From: Lutimonas zeaxanthinifaciens
GTDB lineage: Bacteria; Bacteroidota; Bacteroidia; Flavobacteriales; Flavobacteriaceae
Reading direction: 5' to 3'
Assembly: GCF_030503675.1 (NCBI RefSeq)
Contig: NZ_CP129964.1
Span: 1,364,001 to 1,428,000, forward strand
DNA: 64,000 nt
Shown here: piece after piece, positions 1 to 8,216 of the stretch
Numbering within the stretch: position 1 is the stretch's first letter
Layout of the letters: the number at the start of each line of letters is the position of its first letter
Program-made: the position numbers and the translations under genes
Notes under the pieces: model-generated
The model's database searches: none
The model's input: only the letters and a program-made list of their open reading frames with translations
Told to the model about the DNA's origin: nothing

Positions 1-698
1 CCGGAACTCATCTCGCCCCTTGCATAAAAGTTGCGGAGGCGGCCAAGGTCATTGAAAATTCACAACGAGATGTGAACATTGCCTTTGTGAATGAATTATC
101 CAAGATATTCCGTTTGATGAACATTGATACGAATGATGTTTTAGAAGCTGCAGGAACCAAATGGAACTTCCTGCCATTTAGGCCAGGCCTTGTTGGAGGG
201 CATTGTATTGGCGTGGATCCATATTATTTGGCCCACAAGGCTATGGAGTTGGGTTACAATCCTGAAATTATCTTATCAGGACGTAGATTGAATGACAGCA
301 TGGGACCTTATGTGGCGCAGGAAACCATCAAATTGATGATCAAAAAAGGAATAAAAATTTACGGATCCAATGTTTTGGTTCTCGGAATAACCTTTAAGGA
401 AGATTGTCCGGATATCAGAAATTCAAGAGCCATTGATATCATTGAAGAATTGCAATCTTATTCAGTGAATGTGGATGTTTACGATCCCTGGGCCTCAAAA
501 GAGGAAGTTCATGAGGAGTATGGAATTGATCTGCTGGATAAGGAAGAAGCCATTGACAAAAAATATGATGGGATTGTGCTAGCTGTATCCCACAAGGAAT
601 TTTTGTCTTTTGAATTTAAAAAGTATTGTAACAAGGATTTTGTCATGTTTGACGTAAAATCCATTTTGGAAAAAGGAATTGCTGATAGTAGATTGTAG
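1..698 (+). CDS. Nucleotide-sugar 6-dehydrogenase, UDP-GlcNAc type (5' end outside window)
   Basis: An open frame runs from base 3 with no stop, so the N-terminal NAD-binding domain lies upstream of the window and about 231 C-terminal residues are seen. The visible part holds the central domain with the catalytic cysteine in GGHCIGVDPYYL (Cys codon 204-206) and the C-terminal domain with FKEDCPDIRNS. These are hallmarks of the UDP-glucose/GDP-mannose dehydrogenase family, which oxidises a sugar C6 alcohol to a uronate with NAD. The stretch NFLPFRPGLVGGHC resembles the WbpA/TviB branch acting on UDP-N-acetylhexosamines, but the substrate is inferred. It sits just before an epimerase gene, as in capsule or O-antigen clusters. 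Confidence 0.9.
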   Translation, partial: GTHLAPCIKVAEAAKVIENSQRDVNIAFVNELSKIFRLMNIDTNDVLEAAGTKWNFLPFRPGLVGGHCIGVDPYYLAHKAMELGYNPEIILSGRRLNDSMGPYVAQETIKLMIKKGIKIYGSNVLVLGITFKEDCPDIRNSRAIDIIEELQSYSVNVDVYDPWASKEEVHEEYGIDLLDKEEAIDKKYDGIVLAVSHKEFLSFEFKKYCNKDFVMFDVKSILEKGIADSRL

Positions 699-716
699 AA
701 TAATTTAAAATTGAAT

Positions 717-1769
717 ATGAAGGTATTGGTTACCGGAGCTGCCGGTTTTATTGGCCATCACTTGAGTAAACTTCTTTTAAATGAAGGTTATGAGGTTGTA
801 GGTATCGATAACATAAATGATTATTATGATCCCAAGTTGAAACTGGCGAGATTGGAGGATATAAATGTGAATACGTCAAATATTCAATACAATGTCCCCA
901 TTTCGGGAGATATCGAATTTATAAAACTTGATTTAACGGACAAGGATGAAATTCGAAATCTTTTCGAACAACATCAGTTTGATTATGTGGTAAACCTGGC
1001 GGCTCAGGCTGGTGTGAGGTATTCTTTGATCAATCCACATTCTTATGTGGACAGTAACATTACAGGTTTTCTAAATATTTTGGAGGCCTGCAGAGCCTTC
1101 CCGGTTAAACATCTGGTATATGCCTCCTCGAGTTCAGTCTATGGATTGAATGAAGATATCCCTTTTAAGACAAGCCATCATACGGATCATCCTCTGGCCA
1201 TGTATGCGGCGAGTAAGAAGGCCAATGAAATGATGGCCCACTCCTACTCTCAGTTGTATGATATTCCAACAACAGGATTAAGGTTTTTTACGGTTTACGG
1301 ACCATGGGGACGACCAGATATGGCTCTGCATATTTTTACAAAAGCCATAGTGGAAGATAAGGAGTTTGAGGTGTTTAACTATGGGAAAATGAGTCGAGAC
1401 TTTACTTATGTTGCTGACATCGTGGAAAGTGTAAAAAGGTTGATTCCGTTGCCGCCCAAGCCCAATAACCCCGATTTTGACCCCAAAAATCCCGATCCTT
1501 CTATCAGTTCAGCGCCCTATCAGATTTTCAATATTGGAAACAACAGCCCCGTGGCTTTAATGGACTATGTTCATGCAGTTGAGGAAGCCTTGGGTAAAAA
1601 GGGAAAAATTATTTATAAAGAAATACAACCAGGAGATGTACCATCAACCTATGCAGACGTTCAAAGTTTATATGATTATATAGATTTTAAGCCATCGACG
1701 ACCATAAAGGAAGGTATCGAGGCTTTTGTGGATAGATACCTGAAACTGCATAATATTGAGCAGAAATGA
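717..1769 (+). CDS. UDP-glucuronate 4-epimerase-like SDR enzyme
   Basis: A 350-residue extended short-chain dehydrogenase/reductase. The Rossmann motif TGAAGFIG is at residues 6-13 and the catalytic YxxxK at Tyr163/Lys167, preceded by an SSSSVYG segment. A proline-rich insert after the middle of the protein (PLPPKPNNPDFDPKNPDP) is typical of LspL-type UDP-GlcA epimerases, which make UDP-galacturonate for surface polysaccharide. I prefer the ATG at 717 over an in-frame TTG at 711, because MKVLVTGAAGF is the usual N-terminus. It follows the dehydrogenase by 18 bases and overlaps cysQ by 4 (ATGA), so it is probably in one transcript. The exact sugar is inferred. Confidence 0.88.
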   Translation: MKVLVTGAAGFIGHHLSKLLLNEGYEVVGIDNINDYYDPKLKLARLEDINVNTSNIQYNVPISGDIEFIKLDLTDKDEIRNLFEQHQFDYVVNLAAQAGVRYSLINPHSYVDSNITGFLNILEACRAFPVKHLVYASSSSVYGLNEDIPFKTSHHTDHPLAMYAASKKANEMMAHSYSQLYDIPTTGLRFFTVYGPWGRPDMALHIFTKAIVEDKEFEVFNYGKMSRDFTYVADIVESVKRLIPLPPKPNNPDFDPKNPDPSISSAPYQIFNIGNNSPVALMDYVHAVEEALGKKGKIIYKEIQPGDVPSTYADVQSLYDYIDFKPSTTIKEGIEAFVDRYLKLHNIEQK

Positions 1770-2560
1770 ATGAAGCCCTAAAAATAGCTGTTGAAGCAGC
1801 AGTTAAAGGAGGAGCAGCTATTATGACGATTTACGCTCAGGATGATCTGGGTATAGAATTTAAAGATGATCAGTCGCCATTAACCCTTGCAGATAAAAGA
1901 TGTAACGACATTATTAATTCATATTTGGAAAGGACGGAATTTCCTATTATCAGTGAGGAAAATAAGTTACTTTCTTTTGAAGAAAGAAGAGCATGGGATA
2001 CCTGCTGGATCGTTGATCCTCTTGACGGTACCAAGGAATTTGTTAAAAGAAACGGAGAGTTTACGGTCAATATTGCATTGGTACAAAACGGGAAGCCTCT
2101 TTTGGGGGTGATCTATGTACCGGATACTAAAGAGTTATACGTCGCCGATGTGGCAAATGAGACGGCTGCAAAATTTGAATTGGACCAACATTCAGTGGAG
2201 TTTGATGATCTTAATTTTACTAGTAACAAGATTCATCCTAATAATGGTGTAACACATTCTATTAATGTCGTGGGAAGCCGATCGCATATGAATGAAGCTA
2301 CAACTAAATTTGTTGATTCTTTATCGGATAGTTATGAAGAGGTTAATATTGTATCGAAGGGAAGTTCGCTTAAATTTTGTCTGGTGGCTGAGGGGAAAGC
2401 AGACGTTTACCCAAGATTTGCTCCAACTATGGAATGGGATACGGCTGCGGGGCAGGCAATATGCGAAGCTGCAGGGCTTGAAGTGATTTCAAAAGAGACA
2501 GATGAACCTTTGCTTTATAACAAAGAGAATCTTTTGAACCCCTGGTTTATCGTAAAATAG
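1766..2560 (+). CDS. cysQ: 3'(2'),5'-bisphosphate nucleotidase CysQ
   Basis: This 264-residue inositol-monophosphatase-fold enzyme hydrolyses 3'-phosphoadenosine 5'-phosphate (PAP), the by-product of PAPS-dependent sulfotransferases, to AMP. Visible metal-binding motifs are EEN at 64-66, DPLDGT at 84-89 and WDTAAG at 224-229. Length is normal for the family. Its ATG overlaps the stop of the epimerase gene (ATGA), showing tight coupling to the polysaccharide genes. Its place beside cysC, cysD and cysN fits PAP removal during sulfate transfer. The cytoplasmic location is inferred from the absence of a signal peptide. Confidence 0.93.
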   Translation: MNEALKIAVEAAVKGGAAIMTIYAQDDLGIEFKDDQSPLTLADKRCNDIINSYLERTEFPIISEENKLLSFEERRAWDTCWIVDPLDGTKEFVKRNGEFTVNIALVQNGKPLLGVIYVPDTKELYVADVANETAAKFELDQHSVEFDDLNFTSNKIHPNNGVTHSINVVGSRSHMNEATTKFVDSLSDSYEEVNIVSKGSSLKFCLVAEGKADVYPRFAPTMEWDTAAGQAICEAAGLEVISKETDEPLLYNKENLLNPWFIVK

Positions 2561-2562
2561 CC

Positions 2563-2997
2563 ATGAAGGATCAGTCTCGAAAAAGGCATATTGCCAAAAC
2601 CCTCACCTGGAGAGTTGTTGGCACCCTGGACACCATATTGATTTCCTGGTTTATCTCGGGTAACCCATTTACAGGTTTAAAAATTGGTTTTTCTGAGATG
2701 ATTACCAAAATGATTCTTTATTATATCCATGAAAGAGTCTGGTTTAAGTTGAATTTGACGAGGGATGGAAAATTACTGGAGAGCCGTAAACGTCATTTTG
2801 GAAAAACGATTACCTGGCGTATTTTAGGTACGCTGGATACCATCATATTGGCCTGGATCATTTCAGGAAATCCGTTAACAGGATTAAAAATCGGCCTTTC
2901 AGAAGTGATTACGAAAATGATATTGTATTATCTGCATGAAAGGATCTGGCATAAGACTAAATTTGGACTGGTAACACAAAATGTTGAAACAGTATGA
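2563..2997 (+). CDS. Tandem DUF2061 membrane protein
   Basis: A 144-residue protein made of two near-identical halves, about residues 6-60 and 74-128. Each follows the pattern RH-x-KT-x-TWR, GTLDT, then a hydrophobic segment, SGNP-x-TGLKIG and ITKMILYY-x-HER-x-W. This is the DUF2061 family, small predicted membrane proteins of unknown biochemical role. Here the unit is duplicated and fused. It lies 2 bases after cysQ and its end overlaps the cysC start (ATGA), so it is translated as part of the sulfate-activation set. A role in sulfate entry or in anchoring the pathway is only a guess from context. Confidence 0.85.
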   Translation: MKDQSRKRHIAKTLTWRVVGTLDTILISWFISGNPFTGLKIGFSEMITKMILYYIHERVWFKLNLTRDGKLLESRKRHFGKTITWRILGTLDTIILAWIISGNPLTGLKIGLSEVITKMILYYLHERIWHKTKFGLVTQNVETV

Positions 2998-3587
2998 AGG
3001 AAAATATAATCAGGCATAATTATGCAATTTCAAAGGAGGAGCGAAAAAAGCTTTTGAATCAGAATGCTTTTTTACTTTGGTTTACCGGACTCTCGGGTTC
3101 AGGAAAATCGACGATTGCCAACGGCCTGGAAAGAAAATTGCATGAGGAAGGCTTTAAGACCTATACCCTGGACGGGGATAATGTGAGAAAAGGTATTAAT
3201 AGCGACCTTGATTTTAGTCCTGAAGGGCGTAAGGAAAATATACGTAGAATTGCTGAGGTGGCGGGTTTAATGGTAGATTCAGGTATCATTGTACTGGCTG
3301 CTTTTGTATCACCCTACAAAAAAGATAGGGAATTCATTGCTAATGTAGTTGGAAATGATAACTTTGTCGAAATTTTTGTAAATACTTCTTTGGAAGAATG
3401 CGAAAAAAGAGACGTAAAAGGATTGTATAAAAAGGCAAGAGCTGGGGAGATAAAGGACTTTACAGGGGTTAACGCACCTTATGAGGCTCCGGAAAATCCT
3501 GATGTAGAGATTGTGACAGACAATTTATCTGTTGAAGAGAGCGTTAAAAAAATTTATAATAGTATAAGAACAAAATTAGCGTTATGA
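2994..3587 (+). CDS. cysC: Adenylylsulfate kinase CysC
   Basis: A 197-residue APS kinase that phosphorylates adenosine 5'-phosphosulfate to PAPS. The P-loop GLSGSGKST is at residues 32-40, the substrate-binding DGDNVR at 60-65 and the FVSPY segment with the family's phosphoserine position (Ser106) at 104-108. The start ATG overlaps the preceding stop and the end overlaps cysD (ATGA). With cysD and cysN it forms a complete sulfate-to-PAPS route. No PAPS reductase or sulfite reductase lies in the window, which points to sulfation and not cysteine synthesis. Confidence 0.95.
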   Translation: MKENIIRHNYAISKEERKKLLNQNAFLLWFTGLSGSGKSTIANGLERKLHEEGFKTYTLDGDNVRKGINSDLDFSPEGRKENIRRIAEVAGLMVDSGIIVLAAFVSPYKKDREFIANVVGNDNFVEIFVNTSLEECEKRDVKGLYKKARAGEIKDFTGVNAPYEAPENPDVEIVTDNLSVEESVKKIYNSIRTKLAL

Positions 3588-4489
3588 CGAAATATTTTTT
3601 GAACTATTTGGATGAACTGGAATCAGAGGCCGTTTTTGTTTTGCGAGAGGTATATGCCCAGTTTCAAAATCCTGTAATTCTGTTTTCAGGAGGGAAGGAT
3701 TCCATCGTTTTGGCACATTTGGCCAAAAAGGCATTTTATCCCGCCAAGGTACCCTTTCCACTTTTACATATTGATACGGGTCATAATTTTCCGGAAACCA
3801 TTCAATTCAGAGATGATTTAATAAAGAAATTAGGGGCCACGCTGTTGGTTGGTTCTGTTCAGGAAGCAATTGATACCCATAGAGTAGTAGAAGAAAGTGG
3901 GAAGAATGCAACACGTAATGAGTTGCAGATTACTACCTTGCTGGATGCCATAGAAGATAATCAGATTGATTGTGCCATAGGTGGCGGAAGAAGAGATGAG
4001 GAAAAGGCAAGGGCAAAAGAACGTTTCTTTTCTCACAGAGATGATTTTGGCCAATGGAGCCCAAAAAATCAGCGCCCGGAACTTTGGAACCTGTTTAATG
4101 GAAAAATGAGACAAGGTGAACATTTCAGAGCCTTTCCGATAAGTAACTGGACTGAAATGGATGTGTGGAACTATATTGCCAGAGAAAATATTGAAATTCC
4201 TTCCTTGTATTTTGCTCATGACAGAAAAGTTGTTTGGAGAAACGGGAGCTGGATACCGGTTTCTGAATATCTGATCATGCAGGATGATGAGGAGGTTCAC
4301 ACCAAAAAGGTCAGATTTAGAACACTCGGAGACATTACCATTACAGGAGGTATTGAAAGTGATGCAGATACGCTGGAGAAAATTGTCGAAGAGGTATCGG
4401 CCATGCGGGAAACAGAACGAGGTAATCGAGCCGATGACAAACGATCAGAAACCTCAATGGAAGACAGAAAAAAACAAGGTTATTTTTAA
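3584..4489 (+). CDS. cysD: Sulfate adenylyltransferase subunit 2 CysD
   Basis: A 301-residue ATP pyrophosphatase-type protein that forms APS from ATP and sulfate together with the CysN GTPase. The PP-loop SGGKDS is at residues 35-40. Further family blocks are GGGRRDEEKARAKER and the R-rich tail. Length matches CysD of other bacteria. The ATG overlaps the cysC stop by 4 bases, and the gene is followed by cysN after a short gap. Long reading frames on the opposite strand in this region have no family resemblance and are treated as chance. Confidence 0.95.
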   Translation: MTKYFLNYLDELESEAVFVLREVYAQFQNPVILFSGGKDSIVLAHLAKKAFYPAKVPFPLLHIDTGHNFPETIQFRDDLIKKLGATLLVGSVQEAIDTHRVVEESGKNATRNELQITTLLDAIEDNQIDCAIGGGRRDEEKARAKERFFSHRDDFGQWSPKNQRPELWNLFNGKMRQGEHFRAFPISNWTEMDVWNYIARENIEIPSLYFAHDRKVVWRNGSWIPVSEYLIMQDDEEVHTKKVRFRTLGDITITGGIESDADTLEKIVEEVSAMRETERGNRADDKRSETSMEDRKKQGYF

Positions 4490-4512
4490 TCTAATTGAAA
4501 AAGAAACAGATC

Positions 4513-5769
4513 ATGAGTATAGATAATAATCAACTCTTAAGATTCACAACTGCAGGAAGTGTTGACGACGGAAAAAGCACACTGATAGGAAGGCTGTTAT
4601 ACGATTCAAAATCGATTTTTGAGGACCAGATCGCCTCTGTGGAAAGGACTAGTAAAAGGAAAGGTATGGAAACGGTTGACCTTGCCCTTTTTACCGATGG
4701 TTTAAGAGATGAACGAGAGCAAGGCATAACTATAGACGTAGCCTATCGTTACTTTACTACGCCAAAAAGAAAGTTTATCATTGCTGATACTCCAGGACAT
4801 GTTCAATATACCCGAAATATGGTTACCGGAGCCTCAACAGCCAATGTGGCCATCGTGCTGATCGATGCCCGTAAAGGGGTTATAGAACAAACCAAAAGAC
4901 ATTCTTTTATCGCTTCCTTGTTGCAGATTTCTCATGTTATTGTTTGTGTTAACAAGATGGATCTGGTTGATTATAAAGAGGAGGTTTTTAATGACATCGT
5001 GAATCAGTATGAAGAAATTTCTGCAAAAATGATGATCAAGGATGTGCGTTATATTCCGATATCAGCGTTGAACGGAGATAACGTGGTGAACCGATCCGCT
5101 AATATGCCCTGGTATCAGAATGCACCTTTATTACACACGCTGGAGACAATTCACATCACCAGTGACAATAATATGGTCGACGCACGATTTCCAATTCAAA
5201 CTGTGATTAGACCTCAGGATGAAGAGAATCATGATTACAGAGGCTATGCGGGTTCAGTTGCCGGTGGAATCTTTCGTGTTGGAGATGAAGTCAGGTTACT
5301 TCCTTCCGGGTTCCATTCTCATATAAAAAGTATCAACCGTTATGATAAAGAAGTTGATCAGGCTTTTGAAGGTATGAGCGTGGCTATAACCCTTGAAGAC
5401 GATATTGATCTGAGTCGAGGGGACATGATCGTAAAACCAAATAACCTGCCTGTGAAAGACCAGAGATTGACGGCGATGATCTGTTGGTTTAATGAGCAGC
5501 CTGCACGACCTCGTGCGAAATACATTTTGAAACATACCTCCAATGAACCCATGGCGATGATCAATGAAGTAGTTTATAAGGTAAACGTCAATACACTTGA
5601 GCGTATAAAGGATGATAAAGAGATTAAGATGAACGATATCTGCAAGGTGAAGATCCGTAGTACAGGGCCGATCATGATGGATGAATATTCAAGAAACAGA
5701 AAAACTGGAAGTTTTATATTAATTGACGCGTCGACGAATGAAACTGTTGCGGCCGGAATGCTTCAATAG
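4513..5769 (+). CDS. cysN: Sulfate adenylyltransferase subunit 1 CysN (GTPase)
   Basis: A 418-residue EF-Tu-like GTPase that drives APS formation by CysD. Visible motifs are G1 GSVDDGKST at residues 15-23, G3 DTPGH starting at residue 92 and G4 NKMD starting at residue 147. The family's beta-barrel domains follow. The APS kinase domain found fused to CysN in some bacteria is absent, which agrees with the separate cysC. The start is taken as ATG 4513; an in-frame TTG at 4495 would add six residues. A terminator hairpin follows, so this is the last gene of the polysaccharide/PAPS transcript. Confidence 0.95.
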   Translation: MSIDNNQLLRFTTAGSVDDGKSTLIGRLLYDSKSIFEDQIASVERTSKRKGMETVDLALFTDGLRDEREQGITIDVAYRYFTTPKRKFIIADTPGHVQYTRNMVTGASTANVAIVLIDARKGVIEQTKRHSFIASLLQISHVIVCVNKMDLVDYKEEVFNDIVNQYEEISAKMMIKDVRYIPISALNGDNVVNRSANMPWYQNAPLLHTLETIHITSDNNMVDARFPIQTVIRPQDEENHDYRGYAGSVAGGIFRVGDEVRLLPSGFHSHIKSINRYDKEVDQAFEGMSVAITLEDDIDLSRGDMIVKPNNLPVKDQRLTAMICWFNEQPARPRAKYILKHTSNEPMAMINEVVYKVNVNTLERIKDDKEIKMNDICKVKIRSTGPIMMDEYSRNRKTGSFILIDASTNETVAAGMLQ

Positions 5770-5796
5770 CGAATCGATTCATAAATGAATAAGATT

Positions 5797-5826
5797 AAAA
5801 GACCTCTGTATTGGGGTCTTTTTTTA
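5797..5826 (+). terminator. Intrinsic terminator after cysN
   Basis: Inverted repeat AAAAGACC (5797-5804) with GGTCTTTT (5815-5822), a 10-base loop and a run of T at the 3' side. It lies 28 bases after the cysN stop, ending the 1-5769 operon. Confidence 0.8.
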
Positions 5827-5896
5827 TTTACAGCAGGCTCTGCGAATAAAATTAAGTTAATACCTAAGACGCAACTTAAAAACAAGAATATTCACC

Positions 5897-5904
5897 TATA
5901 TTTG
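5897..5904 (+). promoter_or_regulatory. Candidate -7 promoter element for ychF
   Basis: TATATTTG matches the Bacteroidota primary sigma -7 consensus TAnnTTTG and lies 20 bases before the ychF ATG, after the cysN terminator. No clear -33 TTG is seen at the expected spacing. Confidence 0.55.
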
Positions 5905-5924
5905 CAAACCAAAAAAAGAATACG

Positions 5925-7019
5925 ATGAAAGCAGGAATCGTTGGACTGCCAAATGTTGGTAAGTCAACCTTATTTAATTGTCTGTCAAATGCCAAGGCAC
6001 AATCGGCAAATTTTCCTTTTTGTACGATTGAACCCAATATTGGTGTGGTCAACGTACCAGACAGCAGGCTTGAAACACTGGAGAAACTGGTTAACCCTCA
6101 AAGAGTGGTGCCGGCGACCGTAGAAATTGTTGATATTGCGGGTCTTGTAAAAGGAGCGAGTAAAGGTGAAGGATTAGGGAATAAATTCCTTGCGAATATC
6201 CGGGAGACAGACGCTGTAATACATGTTTTACGTTGTTTTGATAATGATAATATCGTCCATGTAGATGCGAGTATTGATCCGGTCAGAGATAAGGAGACAA
6301 TCGATATGGAACTTCAGCTAAAGGATCTTGAAACAGTCGAGAAAAGGCTGGATCGAGTAAAAAAGGCTTCAAGAACAGGAGATAAAGCCGCTTTAAAGGA
6401 GTTAGAGGTATTGACCAAGGTCCAGGAACAGTTGCTGGCCTCTGTTTCAGTGCGTGCGATTGATCTTACCGAAAAGGAAAGGGAAGAATTAATTGCCCCA
6501 ATCCAGTTGCTTACCGATAAACCTGTCCTCTATGTGTGTAACGTGGATGAGGCTTCGGCGGTTAAAGGAAATTCCTATGTGGACCAGGTTCTGGAGGCCG
6601 TTAAGGATGAAAATGCAGAGGTGCTTGTTTTGGCGGTTGCAACGGAGGCTGATATCATGGAACTTGATTCCTATGAAGAACGTCAGATGTTCCTGGAGGA
6701 TATTGGGTTAGAAGAACCGGGAGTTTCAAAACTTATCAGATCTGCTTATAAATTGCTGAATCTTCAGACTTATTTTACGGCCGGAGAAAAAGAAGTAAGG
6801 GCATGGACCATTCATATCGGGGATTCAGCACCAAAGGCTGCCGGAGTGATTCATACGGATTTTGAAAAAGGATTCATTAGAGCTGAAGTGATCAAGTATG
6901 AAGATTTTGTTCATTTTGGAAGTGAATTGAAAGTAAAGGAAGCAGGTAAATTAGCAGTTGAAGGCAAAGAGTATATCGTTGAAGACGGGGATCTGATGAA
7001 TTTCCGATTCAATGTTTAG
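5925..7019 (+). CDS. ychF: Redox-regulated ATPase YchF
   Basis: A 364-residue Obg-family P-loop protein, an ATPase (not GTPase) that associates with ribosomes and affects stress responses. The P-loop GLPNVGKST is at residues 7-15, and the G3-like DIAGLVKGASKGEGLGNKFL follows. The C-terminal TGS-like domain ends in EDGDLMNFRFNV, the canonical YchF terminus. Length matches the family. Its own promoter-like element lies just upstream, and tgt follows after 24 bases, so the two may be co-transcribed. Confidence 0.96.
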   Translation: MKAGIVGLPNVGKSTLFNCLSNAKAQSANFPFCTIEPNIGVVNVPDSRLETLEKLVNPQRVVPATVEIVDIAGLVKGASKGEGLGNKFLANIRETDAVIHVLRCFDNDNIVHVDASIDPVRDKETIDMELQLKDLETVEKRLDRVKKASRTGDKAALKELEVLTKVQEQLLASVSVRAIDLTEKEREELIAPIQLLTDKPVLYVCNVDEASAVKGNSYVDQVLEAVKDENAEVLVLAVATEADIMELDSYEERQMFLEDIGLEEPGVSKLIRSAYKLLNLQTYFTAGEKEVRAWTIHIGDSAPKAAGVIHTDFEKGFIRAEVIKYEDFVHFGSELKVKEAGKLAVEGKEYIVEDGDLMNFRFNV

Positions 7020-7043
7020 ACATTCAAAAATCAGGGTAAACCA

Positions 7044-8174
7044 ATGAAGTTTAATATCCATCAGGAAGATACACGAAGTTCCGCTCGGGCGGGTACCCTT
7101 GAGACAGATCACGGCAAAATAGAGACACCTATTTTTATGCCGGTCGGAACCGTGGCTTCTGTTAAAGGAGTCCATCAAAAAGAATTGGAAGATGACATCA
7201 ATGCGGATATCATCCTGGGCAATACCTATCACTTGTACCTCAGGCCAAAAACCCCGATTCTTGAAGGGGCCGGAGGTTTACACAAATTCATGAACTGGAA
7301 TCGCCCGATTCTTACGGATTCAGGTGGGTATCAGGTTTATTCTTTATCTGACAATAGAAAAATTAAGGAAGAAGGCGTAAAATTTAAGTCACATATTGAT
7401 GGCTCATCACATTTCTTTTCTCCGGAGTTTTCTATGGAAATTCAGCGAAAAATTGGTGCGGATATCATCATGGCGTTTGATGAGTGCACACCTTATCCGT
7501 GTGAATATAATTACGCCAGGAATTCGATGCATATGACACACAGGTGGCTCGAGAGATGCATGGACTATCTGAAAGAGAATCCTGAAAATTATGGCTACAA
7601 ACAAAGTTTTTTTCCGATCGTTCAGGGAAGTACCTATAAAGACCTAAGAAAACAATCAGCAGAATATATCGCCGGAGTTGGGGCAGAAGGAAACGCCATA
7701 GGTGGTTTGTCGGTTGGGGAACCAGCTGAAGAAATGTATGAAATGACCGAAGTGGTTACTTCGATTTTACCAAAAAACAAGCCGCGCTATTTGATGGGAG
7801 TCGGAACGCCTATCAATATTCTTGAGAACATTGCCTTAGGGGTAGACATGTTTGACTGCGTGATGCCTACGAGAAATGCTCGAAACGGAATGTTGTTTAC
7901 GGCACACGGTACGATCAATATCAAGAACAAGAAATGGGAAGATGACTTTTCACCTTTGGATGAAATGGGAATTACCACGGTAGACACGATTTACTCGAAA
8001 GCCTATGTAAGACATCTGTTTGCGGCCAATGAGTATCTAGGAAAACAAATTGCTTCGATTCATAACCTTGGGTTTTATCTTTGGTTGGTTCGTGAGGCAA
8101 GAAAGCATATCTTAGCAGGAGATTTTATGACGTGGAAGCAAATGATGGTAGAGCAAATGAACAAACGTTTGTAA
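7044..8174 (+). CDS. tgt: tRNA-guanine transglycosylase Tgt lacking zinc cysteines
   Basis: A 376-residue enzyme that exchanges guanine 34 for preQ1 in tRNAs with GUN anticodons. The substrate motif LTDSGGYQV and the catalytic-Asp region MFDCVMPTRNARNG are intact, and IHNL carries the usual zinc-ligand histidine. The region that normally reads CxCxxC before YSRAY is here MGITTVDT-I-YSKAY, so all three zinc-ligand cysteines are replaced. Length and the rest of the alignment are normal, and the gene is not truncated. The change may be a lineage trait of Flavobacteriia. The function call rests on the retained catalytic motifs. Confidence 0.94.
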   Translation: MKFNIHQEDTRSSARAGTLETDHGKIETPIFMPVGTVASVKGVHQKELEDDINADIILGNTYHLYLRPKTPILEGAGGLHKFMNWNRPILTDSGGYQVYSLSDNRKIKEEGVKFKSHIDGSSHFFSPEFSMEIQRKIGADIIMAFDECTPYPCEYNYARNSMHMTHRWLERCMDYLKENPENYGYKQSFFPIVQGSTYKDLRKQSAEYIAGVGAEGNAIGGLSVGEPAEEMYEMTEVVTSILPKNKPRYLMGVGTPINILENIALGVDMFDCVMPTRNARNGMLFTAHGTINIKNKKWEDDFSPLDEMGITTVDTIYSKAYVRHLFAANEYLGKQIASIHNLGFYLWLVREARKHILAGDFMTWKQMMVEQMNKRL

Positions 8175-8216
8175 GTAACCTAATTTGAAGATCCGGATAT
8201 ATAAAAATTCCTGAAT

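Noticed and set aside
3830-4300. 156-codon open frame on the minus strand inside cysD
   Set aside because: It is opposite a clear cysD gene, has no signal, motif or ribosome-friendly context, and fits chance openness from codon bias.
1766-5769. Assimilatory cysteine-synthesis operon
   Set aside because: cysH, cysI and cysJ are absent, while cysC and cysQ are present beside polysaccharide genes. Sulfation fits better.
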